Of a stretch of DNA of 64,000 nt, positions 38,679-47,361 are shown one piece after another. Source of the DNA: CAYUHK01 sp964475165 (GTDB lineage: Bacteria > Verrucomicrobiota > Kiritimatiellia > JAAZAB01); NCBI GenBank assembly GCA_964475165.1, contig CAYYVN010000007.1:44974-108973 (forward strand), written 5' to 3'. The first letter of the stretch is position 1, and every line of letters starts with the position of its first letter. A program made the translations under genes and the position numbers. The notes under the pieces were generated by a model that was given only the letters and a program-made list of their open reading frames with translations, had not been told where the DNA came from and ran no database searches.

Positions 38679-39428
38679 TCAAGAACCGGCCGCCGGCTCA
38701 GGTTCTTCGCCAGCGGCGGGCGGGCGGGTGATATGCATCTGGACCAGGGTTTGATGAGCGGCCTGTTGTTCGGCGGCCCGCTTGGTCGCTCCGCAACCTG
38801 TGCCCAAGGCCCTCCTCCCAATGATAACCTGGACGGTGAAGAGCTTGGAGTGCGAAGGCCCCTCCTGACGCAAAAGGCGATATTGGGGGTTGCATTTCCA
38901 GCGCTGCTGGGCAATCACCTGCAGTTGACCCTTGGGGTTATCGGACCAGGCATCATCCGGCTCGATTTCGATCAAGGGGATGAAAAGCTTCTTGAAAATC
39001 CGACTCACCGCCGGCAAGCCGCGATCCAGATAGGCCGCCCCTAGAATAGCCTCCATGGCATCGGTGATGATCGAACTGCGCTGCTGACCGCCGGAGAGGC
39101 GCTCGCCCTTGCCCAGCTTGATATATTCGCCCAAACCAATCGCCCGCCCAATATGGGCCAGGGCCTTGCCGCTCGTCAGCCGGCTGCGCATACAGGTCAA
39201 GGCGCCTTCCTGCAGCGTATGGTGGATTTGAAACAGATAAGCGCTGGCCACCAGGCCCAGGGCGGCATCGCCCAGAAACTCCAGGCGCTGGTTATCGGCA
39301 TCAATGCCGGTGGTTTCGAAACGGAAAGAGCGGTGCATGAGGGCCATGGTTAAGAGGGCCCTCTTGCGGAAAGCATAGCCCAGTTTGCGCTCCAGGGCCT
39401 GATGCGGATTATGGAATAGAGATTTCAT
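38679..39428 (-). CDS. rnc: Ribonuclease III
   Basis: RNase III cleaves double-stranded RNA during rRNA and mRNA processing. The 249-residue protein has the signature RLEFLGDAALGLV (about residues 48-60), the second catalytic acids in ITDAMEAILGAAYLD, and a C-terminal double-stranded RNA-binding domain (NPKGQLQVIAQQ to GATKRAAEQQAA). A Pro/Glu tail follows. It starts within the xerD stop (ATGA), so the two are coupled. The 97 bases between its end and the tRNA show no clear terminator. Confidence 0.96.
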   Translation of the reverse strand: MKSLFHNPHQALERKLGYAFRKRALLTMALMHRSFRFETTGIDADNQRLEFLGDAALGLVASAYLFQIHHTLQEGALTCMRSRLTSGKALAHIGRAIGLGEYIKLGKGERLSGGQQRSSIITDAMEAILGAAYLDRGLPAVSRIFKKLFIPLIEIEPDDAWSDNPKGQLQVIAQQRWKCNPQYRLLRQEGPSHSKLFTVQVIIGRRALGTGCGATKRAAEQQAAHQTLVQMHITRPPAAGEEPEPAAGS

Positions 39429-40312
39429 GCACGAGGATGGAATTGAGCATGGATGGATTTCAGACGCGCCGGATCCACATGGGTATAAATCTGCGTCGTA
39501 GCGATATCGGCATGGCCCAGCATTTCCTGAATGACCCGCAGCGGGGCGCCGTTATGCAACAGATGGCTGGCGAAGGAATGGCGCAGGGTATGCGGACTGA
39601 TCGGCTTGGCAATGCCGGCCTGGCGCGCATATTGCTTGACCAGTTTCCAGACGCTGCGGCGCTCGAAAGGCTGCCCGCGCCGCGTCAGAAACACCACCCG
39701 ATTGGCGGGATCCTTGAGCCACAGCGGCCGCACCTGGCTTAAATAGGCCTGCAAGATCTGCCCGGAACGCTCCGAGAAGGGCACCACCCGCTCCTTCTGC
39801 CCCTTGCCAACGCATTGCAGGTAGCCGGCCTCGAAGTGCAGGTCTTCCAAGGTCAAGCGGCACAGCTCGGAGACGCGCAGGCCAGTGGCATAGAAGATTT
39901 CCAAGAGGGCCCGATCGCGCACGGCCTGGGGCTTAGTGCCGGTGGGCGCCGCCAGTAAACGCTCCACCTCGCGTTGCGATAAGGTGGCCGGCAGGATTTT
40001 CCAGAGCCGCGGCGAATCCATATCCTCCGCGACATTGCGCGCCAACAATGCTTCCTGATGCAGATAGCGCATCCACACCTTGATGGCGATGAAGAGACGC
40101 GAAAGCGAATTGGCGCTGAGCCCCTGCTCTTTTTCGCCCAGTAAAAAATCCAGGAGCTGCTGGCGGGTGAGCGCGTTCAAACTAACAATTTTATGCGCCG
40201 CGAGATAAAGCGTGAATTTACGAAGATCAGCCGCATAGGCCAGGCGGGTATTGGGGCTCAAACCCCGCTCCAAAGAAATATAATCCAAATACTGATCAAT
40301 GAGCGCATGCAT
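39425..40312 (-). CDS. xerD: Tyrosine recombinase XerD/XerC type
   Basis: A 295-residue site-specific recombinase with a SAM-like N-terminal core-binding domain (DQYLDYISLERGLSPNTRLAY) and a catalytic domain with the Arg of ATGLRVSEL, the Lys of GKGQKERVVP, HTLRHSFASHLL, and the final GHADIATTQIYTHV containing His and the nucleophilic Tyr. Length is that of Xer chromosome-dimer-resolution recombinases rather than phage integrases. It resembles XerD slightly more than XerC; the distinction is not firm. No dif site was recognised in the window. ATG 40312 is chosen from the family's usual start. Confidence 0.88.
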   Translation of the reverse strand: MHALIDQYLDYISLERGLSPNTRLAYAADLRKFTLYLAAHKIVSLNALTRQQLLDFLLGEKEQGLSANSLSRLFIAIKVWMRYLHQEALLARNVAEDMDSPRLWKILPATLSQREVERLLAAPTGTKPQAVRDRALLEIFYATGLRVSELCRLTLEDLHFEAGYLQCVGKGQKERVVPFSERSGQILQAYLSQVRPLWLKDPANRVVFLTRRGQPFERRSVWKLVKQYARQAGIAKPISPHTLRHSFASHLLHNGAPLRVIQEMLGHADIATTQIYTHVDPARLKSIHAQFHPRA

Positions 40313-40392
40313 AAAGGCTGCTTTCCAAGAGAGACCCTCACCCGAGCCGGCCGCCCCACCCTCCGCTACGCCGGCGGCCAACGCCGGAACGG

Positions 40393-40713
40393 CTAGGGAT
40401 GGGTCGGTAAGGGAATGATGGCATTGGTGAAAGCCGGGATATCGTTGGCCTCAAAACCCGCACTGGCAATGGTGAACTCCAGATTCTTCAGCGCCACAAC
40501 CATCGAATTATAGGTGATAACCAATTCGCGTTTATCGATGTCGGGCCGGATGGATTGAATGCCCGGCTGATACAGAAAGGCATCTTGAATGATCTTGGTG
40601 CTGGCCGCATTGGTCAGGCCCGGCACGCGAATAACCACCGTGCGCATATCCTGGCGCCGACAGGCCCCCAGCGCCAGGCACACTAGCAACAACACTCTCC
40701 AGTAGATCCTCAT
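40393..40713 (-). CDS. Small lipoprotein with HMA-like fold and no metal cysteines
   Basis: A 106-residue protein with a lipoprotein signal (WRVLLLVCLALGAC, Cys18 as probable lipid site). The mature part has the beta-alpha-beta pattern of heavy-metal-associated (HMA) domains: TVVIRVPGLTNAASTKIIQDAF, then PGIQSIRPDIDKRELVITYN and NLEFTIASAGFEAND. The metal-binding CxxC of HMA domains is replaced by Leu-Thr-Asn-Ala, so metal binding by that site is unlikely. It is divergent from the marR efflux operon, so it may belong to envelope stress or metal homeostasis. ATG 40713; the frame can be extended only to a TTG. Confidence 0.55.
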   Translation of the reverse strand: MRIYWRVLLLVCLALGACRRQDMRTVVIRVPGLTNAASTKIIQDAFLYQPGIQSIRPDIDKRELVITYNSMVVALKNLEFTIASAGFEANDIPAFTNAIIPLPTHP

Positions 40714-40827
40714 AAGCAAGCCTTTCGCGCGCTTCTCCAGGTCTTTTTACTGGCAGGCATTATGCGCATAGGGAGAGGGGATTGTCAAGCCAGTCACCGC
40801 CCCCGCCAAAAAAAGTAAAAAAAAGCC

Positions 40828-40856
40828 TTGACCTTGTATTTCGTATTACGTAATTT
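40828..40856 (+). promoter_or_regulatory. marR promoter with palindromic operator; probably leaderless mRNA
   Basis: TTGACC (40828-40833) and TAATTT (40851-40856) with an exact 17-base spacer. The 10-base palindrome attacgtaat (40845-40854) overlaps the -10 box, a typical position for a MarR autorepressor site. The marR ATG is at 40864, where transcription would start, so the mRNA has almost no leader and no ribosome site is present. Confidence 0.55.
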
Positions 40857-40863
40857 CCGCTTT

Positions 40864-41373
40864 ATGAACATTCCAAAAAAGAAAAGACCAGCGGCGATGC
40901 CCCTGGAGGATTTCGCCGACCGGCTGCAGCTGACCATGCGCCGCCTGGCGCGCGCCCAACTGCGCCAGGAACGCGATTACCTCTCGCGCGGACTGATCAC
41001 CCTGCCCCAGTTCCGGGCGCTCTACCAGGTGGCCGAGATGGGCACCTGCTCCATGCGCGCCCTGGCCAAGGCGCAGGGACTCAAGGCCTCGACGGTCACC
41101 GGCCTGGTCGATCGCCTGGTCCGCCTGCGCTTATTGAAGCGCGGCGCCTGCTCAACCGATCGCCGCACCGTGCTCGTATCCATTACGCCCAAAGGCCATA
41201 AAATCATGCAGAAATGGCACACTGAACATCATCGGAACATCCTCCGCCTTTTTCAGCATATCTCGCCGCAGGAACGGGCCATCTATCTGGAGATCACCGA
41301 GCAGATCGTGGCGGCCTTTGCGCCAGCAACCAATCACCCTTCGACCACACCGCCGGCAGAAAGGAAGCCTTGA
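40864..41373 (+). CDS. MarR-family transcriptional regulator
   Basis: A 169-residue winged-helix regulator. The recognition region is MRALAKAQGLKASTVTGLVDRLVRLRLLKR and the wing is DRRTVLVSITPKG. MarR proteins dimerise and repress adjacent efflux genes until a phenolic or antibiotic ligand binds. It heads the tolC-adaptor-RND operon; its stop overlaps the region just before tolC. The promoter and palindrome upstream suggest autoregulation of the whole operon. The frame extends to 40828, but ATG 40864 is the natural start. Confidence 0.9.
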   Translation: MNIPKKKRPAAMPLEDFADRLQLTMRRLARAQLRQERDYLSRGLITLPQFRALYQVAEMGTCSMRALAKAQGLKASTVTGLVDRLVRLRLLKRGACSTDRRTVLVSITPKGHKIMQKWHTEHHRNILRLFQHISPQERAIYLEITEQIVAAFAPATNHPSTTPPAERKP

Positions 41374-41375
41374 AT

Positions 41376-42920
41376 ATGCCCCCGCGCTGGATATGGATCG
41401 CTATCTGCTGGCTGGCCCTGACCTGGGGCGCCGCGGCCGCCAACGCCGCCGAGCCGCCAACGCCGCCCGCCGGGTTTGACCGTGAAGCTTACTTGGAAGG
41501 CGCGCGCTCCGATGTCCGCTTGCGCCTCGGCCGGGTGGATTGCCTGGCCTATGCGCTCCAAAACAACACGGCCATCAGGATCAAGCGGCTCCAACCGCTC
41601 TTGGCGGAAGCTGACACGCGCCAGGCCCAAGCTACCTTTGATCCCAGCCTGATCTTCGAAGGCATACTGAGCGATAGCACCGAGCTCTCGCCCAACCTGA
41701 TCTATGGCACCAATATATCCATGATGCGCTCCGGCGCCCTCAAGGCCGGCCTGACCGGCAAGCTCTGGAGCGGCGCCCAATATGAATTGGCCTTGGATGC
41801 CGGCCGTTTCAAGTCCAGTTCGCCCACGGCCCTCATCGATCCCGCCTATCGCCTGGAACCCCAGCTGACCATCACCCAGCCGTTGTTGCGCGGGGCCGGT
41901 ATCACCGTCAACCAGGCGGCCATCATCATCGCCCGGAACAATTTGCTGCTTTCCTCGAATAATGTGCAGGAGACAGCCATGGATATCACCAGCCAGACGC
42001 TGGTGGCCTATTATGATCTCTATCATGGCCGGGCCTATCTGGCGATTGAGATGGAAGCTCTCGAACGCGCGCGGCTCCTGTTGAGCATCAACCAGGCGCG
42101 CCATGCCAAGGGGCTGATCAGTTCGGTGGATCTGCTCGAAACCGAAACCGAGCTGGCCAAACGCATGAAACGCGTCATCGCCGCCGAGGCCGCTATGCTC
42201 AACGCCGAAGACGCGCTGAAGCTGGTGACCAATCTGGTGGATGATCCGGCACTCTGGAATGCGCAAGTGGAGCTCTTGGAGGAACCGGTGCTCAGTCTGC
42301 GGCGCATCCAGCTGGTGCAGAGCCTGGAACGCGCTTTCGACCACCGCCTGGATTATCAAGCCCTGAAAATTGCGCTGGCCAACCGCGATATCCAGATCCA
42401 GGTCGCGCGCAATAATCTCTGGCCCACCCTGGACTTGATAGGCAGTTTTGGGCTCAATGGCCTGGGCCAGGATTGGTCGGAGGCCGCCGAGTATGCCAAC
42501 CTGGATTACAAGGATTGGATGGCCGGCCTGCGCCTGACGATTCCCTGGGGACGCGCCAACCGCGCCGCCTACGATAAGAGCCGCTGGGAAAAAATACAGG
42601 CTCTGCTGGAGCTCAAACGCCTGGAGCAAGACATCATCTTCCAGGTGCGCAACCGGGTACGGGAAGTGGAGATTCAATATCGTCAGATGGAAGCGGCCAT
42701 GTTGGCTTCCGATCTGGAAGCCGAAAATTACGAGGCCTACCAAGAACGCTACGCGGCCGGCCACATCAGCACCCATGATATTCTCGATTATCACAACCGA
42801 CTAGCCACGGCCCGCTTGGATTATATCAAGGCCCTGATTGATTATCAGATTGGCCTGATTCGTCTCGACCAGGCCGAAGGCATGACGCTCGTCCGCAACA
42901 ACATCACCCTGGAGAATTAA
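41376..42920 (+). CDS. TolC-family outer membrane efflux protein
   Basis: A 514-residue outer membrane channel. Residues 1-27 are a signal peptide (WIAICWLALTWGAAAANA). Two TolC-type repeats follow, each with a long helical hairpin: about 100-300 and 310-500, with recurring AxRxxL and YxxGHISTHDIL patterns before the end. It would form the outer membrane exit for the RND pump that follows. AAGGAAG lies nine bases before ATG 41376. The adaptor gene begins three bases after its stop. Confidence 0.9.
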   Translation: MPPRWIWIAICWLALTWGAAAANAAEPPTPPAGFDREAYLEGARSDVRLRLGRVDCLAYALQNNTAIRIKRLQPLLAEADTRQAQATFDPSLIFEGILSDSTELSPNLIYGTNISMMRSGALKAGLTGKLWSGAQYELALDAGRFKSSSPTALIDPAYRLEPQLTITQPLLRGAGITVNQAAIIIARNNLLLSSNNVQETAMDITSQTLVAYYDLYHGRAYLAIEMEALERARLLLSINQARHAKGLISSVDLLETETELAKRMKRVIAAEAAMLNAEDALKLVTNLVDDPALWNAQVELLEEPVLSLRRIQLVQSLERAFDHRLDYQALKIALANRDIQIQVARNNLWPTLDLIGSFGLNGLGQDWSEAAEYANLDYKDWMAGLRLTIPWGRANRAAYDKSRWEKIQALLELKRLEQDIIFQVRNRVREVEIQYRQMEAAMLASDLEAENYEAYQERYAAGHISTHDILDYHNRLATARLDYIKALIDYQIGLIRLDQAEGMTLVRNNITLEN

Positions 42921-42922
42921 AT

Positions 42923-43900
42923 ATGATCCGGCCCCGCATCAGCCGTCAACGACTGGCTCCCATGAGGAGCTCCCAACCTGCTATCCCCCCACCCCGCCGC
43001 GCGGCGCGGAGCGGTGCCGCGCTGGCGCTGCTGCCGGCCGTGCTGCTGGGCGCGCTCATGCAGGGCGGCTGCCGCCCGGCGCCGCCAGCGGCCGCGGAAG
43101 CGATCCCCGTGCGCATCATGCGCGTCGAGCAGCAGACCTTGAGGCTCTCGCTCGACTACGCCGGCGATATCCGCGCCCGTGAGGAAGTGCTCGTCTATCC
43201 CAAGGTGGCCGGCAAAATCGCTCACAAGGTGCGCGAGGAAGGCAGCCGCGTGCAGAAAGGCGAGAGCATCGCTTATATCGACCGCGACGAGGTCGGCTTC
43301 ACCTACGCCCCGGCCCCGGTGGAAAGCCCTCTGGCCGGCCTGGTGGGCCGGGTGTATGTGGACCGCGGCACCAGCGTTAGCCCCCAGACGCCCATCGCCC
43401 TGGTGGTGGATAATGAGGCGATGGAACTGACCCTGGATGTGCCCGAGAAATTCTGGGCGCTGCTTAAACTGGGGCTCTCCGCCGAACTGAAGGTCGAGGC
43501 CTGGCCGGAAGAAACTTTTCAGGGCCAAGTGACCAAGATCAGCCCGGTGATTGATTTGGAAACGCGTACGACGCCGGTGACCATCACCCTAGCCAACCCT
43601 GAAGGACGCCTGCAATCGGGTATGTTTGCCCGCGTGCGCCTGATCATTGAGGAGCACACCGCGCCGGTGGTTATCAAGGAAGCCCTGCTGGGTAAGATCC
43701 CCGATGCTTATGTCTTTCTGGCCCAGGATGGCGTGGCCCGGATCAGGGATGTGAGCTTGGGCATCCGCGAAGGCAATCGTTATGAGGTTACCGCCGGCCT
43801 GCAGCCGGGAGATCTGGTGGTGATCATGGGGCAACAACGCCTGCAAGACGGCAGCGCCATCAAAGCCGAAGAGAATGCGCCCGGCGAAGTCTCTTATTGA
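42923..43900 (+). CDS. RND efflux membrane fusion (adaptor) protein, lipoprotein
   Basis: A 325-residue periplasmic adaptor that links the RND pump to TolC. The signal is long and ends in a lipobox (ALMQGGC, Cys50). The body holds the HlyD-type biotinyl-lipoyl half-motifs (VYPKVAGKIAHKVREEGSRVQKGESIAYID and SPLAGLVGRVYVDRGTSVSP), a beta-barrel domain, and a membrane-proximal domain with LQPGDLVVIMG. Notably the alpha-helical hairpin is nearly absent, making this a short adaptor. ATG 42923 is followed by a basic stretch; ATG 42962 is a possible alternative. Confidence 0.88.
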   Translation: MIRPRISRQRLAPMRSSQPAIPPPRRAARSGAALALLPAVLLGALMQGGCRPAPPAAAEAIPVRIMRVEQQTLRLSLDYAGDIRAREEVLVYPKVAGKIAHKVREEGSRVQKGESIAYIDRDEVGFTYAPAPVESPLAGLVGRVYVDRGTSVSPQTPIALVVDNEAMELTLDVPEKFWALLKLGLSAELKVEAWPEETFQGQVTKISPVIDLETRTTPVTITLANPEGRLQSGMFARVRLIIEEHTAPVVIKEALLGKIPDAYVFLAQDGVARIRDVSLGIREGNRYEVTAGLQPGDLVVIMGQQRLQDGSAIKAEENAPGEVSY

Positions 43901-43922
43901 TTCCGATTAAAGGATTTTTAAC

Positions 43923-46900
43923 ATGAATCTGCCAGATTTTGGCGTTCGCAAGCCAGTCACCAACCTGATGATCTTCCTGGGGATCATCGTCCTCTCCCTC
44001 TATGCCTTGAGCCGTTTGGGCGTGGATATGATGCCCGAAATCGAGCCGCCCGCTATTTCGGTGATCTCCACCTATTCCGGCGCCAGCCCGGAAGATGTTG
44101 AGACCAAGGTCACCGAACCGCTGGAAAACCAGCTGGCCACCACGCCCGGACTCGAAAAGATCACCTCGCGCTCGCAGGAGGGAGTCTCCGTCATTACCCT
44201 GCGCTTCGTCTGGGGGCAGAACCTCGATGAGGCTTCCAATGATATCCGCGACCGCATCGAATTGGCCAAGCGGCTCCTGCCCGACATTCCCGATGAGATG
44301 GATAATCCCTTCATCTTCAAATTCAATACGGCCATGACGCCCGTTCTGCTCGTGGGCATCACCGCCGAGCGTTCCTATGCCGAACTGCACGATATGATCG
44401 ATAAACGCATCGGCGACAGCCTGCGCCAGATCCCCGGCGTCGGCACGGTGCAGGTCCATGGCGGCCTGGAGCGGCAGATCAATGTGTGGATCGATCGTGC
44501 CAAGCTGGAAAGCACCGGCTTCTCCATCCTGGAAGTGCGCGATATCCTGGCCCGCGAAAACATCACCCAACCGGTGGGCGATCTGAAAATGGGGCTTTCC
44601 GACTATCTCTTGCGCCTGCCCGGCGAGTTCACCAGCCCGGAAGAAATCAACTCGGTGATCCTGGGCCAGCGCCAGGGCAAACTGATTTACCTCAAAGATG
44701 TGGCGCGGGTGGAGGATGGCCACAAGGAAAAATCCAGCATCGTACGCATCAACGGCCGCAATGGCGTGCGCCTGATGGTCCAGAAACAGACCGGCATGAA
44801 CACGGTGCAGGTCGCCAAACGCGTCAAGCAAAAGCTCCAGGAGCTGGAACCCTTGCTGCCCGCCGATGTCGAGATGCATATGGTCATGGATACCTCACAG
44901 AATATCCTCAACTCGCTGAACACTTTGACGACTACGGCGCGCGATGCAGCTCTGCTGGTGATTATGATCACCTGGTTTTTCCTGCGCCGCTTTCGCCCCA
45001 GCATGATCATCGCCCTGACCATCCCCTGCTCGCTCTTGATCGCCTTCATCTATCTCTTTATGGCCGGCAAAACGATCAATGTCATCAGCCTCTCGGCCTT
45101 GACCATCGTCATCGGCATGGTGGTGGATGATGCCATCGTGGTGGTGGATAACATCATGCGCCATCTGGATCGCGGCCAGCGCTCGCGCGAGGCGGCCATC
45201 TTCGGCACGGTGGAAATGTTCCTGGCCATTCTGGCTTCCACCTCCACCACGGTGGTGGTCTTTCTGCCGCTCTTATTCGTTTCCGGCGTGGTCGGCATCA
45301 TGTTCGGCGAACTGGCCATCATCATCGTGGTGACGCTGCTGGCTTCGCTCTTCACCGCCACCACCCTAACGCCCATGTTATGCTCGCAATGGCTCAAGCC
45401 CAAAGGACAGGAAGCGCCGACGCCGGCGCCTTTCCGTAAAATCTATGACTTGGCCGAACGCTGGTTCACAGCCTTGGAACGCGTCTATAGCCAGGCCTTA
45501 AATTGGTCGCTGGCCCATCGAAAGACCATCATTTTCGGCTTCAGCGGTGTTTTCCTGGCCAGCCTGATGCTGATTCCGCTGATCGGCACAGAGTTTGTGC
45601 CGGAGAGCGACTCGGGCGATTTGAGCATCACGGCCCAGCTGCCGATTGGCACGCGCGTTGAGGAATCCGATCTGGTGGCCAGCCGCTTGGAGGAGATCAT
45701 TAAAGAGGCCATTCCCGAACGCCGCTTTTACAGCATGCAAAGCGGCACAGGCGGCGGTATGGCCGCCATCTTCGGCGGCGCGGCCGGCTCGCATGTGATC
45801 TCCAGCCGCATCAAGCTCATACCCAAAACCGAACGCGAGCGCAGTGCCAAGACCATCGCGCAGGATCTCCGCACCCGCGTACGCGAGATTCCGGGGGTCC
45901 TGAAAACGGATGTCAGTGCGGGCAATCCGATGGGCCAGCTGATCACTGGCTCGGGCGGCAAAAAAATCCAAGTGGAAATCATCGGCCATTCCTTCGTCGA
46001 TACCGAAATGGTGGGCGAAAAGATCAAGGCCATCATGGAACGCATTCCGGGAACGGTGGATGTGAGCATCTCGCGCGAATTGCGCCGGCCCGAAATGCAT
46101 ATCCATGTGGATCGCGAAAAAGCCGCCGCTCTCAACCTGAATATGCGCACTATTTCCGAGAGCGTCCGCACCTTCTTCGAAGGCGCCACCGCCAGCAAAT
46201 ACCGCGAGCAAGGCGAAACCTACGATATCTATGTCCGCCTGGAAGAAGCCTTTCGTTCCCAACCGGAGGATCTGGAAAACCTGAGCATCGTCTCGCCCTA
46301 TACCCAGCGCCTGCTCAAGCTGGCTAATTTTGCCAGCCTCAAGGAAACCGTCGGGCCGGTGGATATTGAGCGCAAGAACCGCGAACGCATGCTGGTGGTG
46401 GAATGCAATACGCACCAGCGCTCGCTGGGCGACGTCATAGCGGATATCGAGCGGGAGATTGTCGGCATCACCCTGCCCGCGGATGTGAGTATTGATATCG
46501 GCGGCGAAGCTGAAGAACAGGCCAAGGCCTTCCGCGACCTGCTCTTCCTGCTCCTCCTGGGCCTGGCGCTGGTCTATATGGTCATGGCCGCCCAGTTCGA
46601 GTCCTTGCTGGATCCCTTCATCATCATGTTTGCCGTGCCCTTCACCTTCACGGGAGTTATCCTGGCCTTTCTGGTGACCAAGACCACCTTGAGCGTCATC
46701 ACTTTTCTGGGCATCGTAATGCTGATGGGCATTGTCGTCAAAAATGCCATTGTGCTCATCAGCTACATCAATATCTTGCGGGCGCGCGGGCTATCCGTCT
46801 TGGAAGCCGTCACGGTTGGCGGCGCGCATCGCTTGCGCCCCGTGCTGATGACCACTTTTTCGACCTTGATCGGCTTGATGCCCATGGCTTTCTCGCGCGG

Positions 46901-47057
46901 TGAAGGCTCGGAAACCTGGCAGCCGCTGGGGGTCACCATGATCGGCGGCCTGCTGGTCTCCACCTTCATCACCATGCTCTTCGTGCCAACCCTCTATGCC
47001 GTTTTTGAGTCTCGCATCCGCAAAAATCAACGCAATCATAATGGAAATAAGCGATGA
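43923..47057 (+). CDS. RND (HAE1/AcrB-type) efflux transporter
   Basis: A 1044-residue inner membrane proton-driven exporter. It has the expected 12 membrane helices in two halves separated by two large periplasmic loops. The start is NLPDFGVRKPVTNLMIFLG. The fourth helix carries IGMVVDDAIVVVDN with the proton-relay Asp pair. The tail GGLLVSTFITMLFVPTLYAVFE is typical. Substrates are unknown; MarR control suggests drugs or phenolics. The gene overlaps the next by four bases. Confidence 0.95.
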   Translation: MNLPDFGVRKPVTNLMIFLGIIVLSLYALSRLGVDMMPEIEPPAISVISTYSGASPEDVETKVTEPLENQLATTPGLEKITSRSQEGVSVITLRFVWGQNLDEASNDIRDRIELAKRLLPDIPDEMDNPFIFKFNTAMTPVLLVGITAERSYAELHDMIDKRIGDSLRQIPGVGTVQVHGGLERQINVWIDRAKLESTGFSILEVRDILARENITQPVGDLKMGLSDYLLRLPGEFTSPEEINSVILGQRQGKLIYLKDVARVEDGHKEKSSIVRINGRNGVRLMVQKQTGMNTVQVAKRVKQKLQELEPLLPADVEMHMVMDTSQNILNSLNTLTTTARDAALLVIMITWFFLRRFRPSMIIALTIPCSLLIAFIYLFMAGKTINVISLSALTIVIGMVVDDAIVVVDNIMRHLDRGQRSREAAIFGTVEMFLAILASTSTTVVVFLPLLFVSGVVGIMFGELAIIIVVTLLASLFTATTLTPMLCSQWLKPKGQEAPTPAPFRKIYDLAERWFTALERVYSQALNWSLAHRKTIIFGFSGVFLASLMLIPLIGTEFVPESDSGDLSITAQLPIGTRVEESDLVASRLEEIIKEAIPERRFYSMQSGTGGGMAAIFGGAAGSHVISSRIKLIPKTERERSAKTIAQDLRTRVREIPGVLKTDVSAGNPMGQLITGSGGKKIQVEIIGHSFVDTEMVGEKIKAIMERIPGTVDVSISRELRRPEMHIHVDREKAAALNLNMRTISESVRTFFEGATASKYREQGETYDIYVRLEEAFRSQPEDLENLSIVSPYTQRLLKLANFASLKETVGPVDIERKNRERMLVVECNTHQRSLGDVIADIEREIVGITLPADVSIDIGGEAEEQAKAFRDLLFLLLLGLALVYMVMAAQFESLLDPFIIMFAVPFTFTGVILAFLVTKTTLSVITFLGIVMLMGIVVKNAIVLISYINILRARGLSVLEAVTVGGAHRLRPVLMTTFSTLIGLMPMAFSRGEGSETWQPLGVTMIGGLLVSTFITMLFVPTLYAVFESRIRKNQRNHNGNKR

Positions 47058-47344
47058 AAATGATCATGTTGGTCTTCAATGAAGCCATTGATGCTGAGTT
47101 GATGGAAATGATGCAAGCCTGCCAGTTGCATAACTATACCCGCTTCAATGGGATCTTGGGCAAGGGCGAAACCTCGGGCACGCACCTGGGCACGGATATC
47201 TGGCCGGGACGCAACAATCTCCTGCTCTTGGCCGTCGCCGCCGAACAAGTGCCGCCAGTGATCAGCCGCGTGCAGGCCTTGCGCGCCAAAATGGGCGCCG
47301 AGGGCGTCAAGGCTTTCGTCTGGAACTTAGAAGAGATCACCTAG
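47054..47344 (+). CDS. PG0541-family transporter-associated protein
   Basis: A 96-residue PII-like ferredoxin-fold protein. The pattern MKMIMLVFNEAIDAELMEMM, then YTRFNGILGKGETSG, then TDIWPGRNNLLLLAV is that of small proteins found directly beside RND transporters and named after Porphyromonas PG0541. It is translationally coupled to the pump (ATGA), so a regulatory or assembly role for the pump is likely. Biochemical function is not known to me. It ends in convergence with the MscS gene. Confidence 0.75.
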   Translation: MKMIMLVFNEAIDAELMEMMQACQLHNYTRFNGILGKGETSGTHLGTDIWPGRNNLLLLAVAAEQVPPVISRVQALRAKMGAEGVKAFVWNLEEIT

Positions 47345-47361
47345 CCCAGCTGGATCTGTCA

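Noticed and set aside
38325..38914. Minus-strand open frames across the tRNA region
   Set aside because: They overlap the tRNA and the rnc gene and have no start signals.
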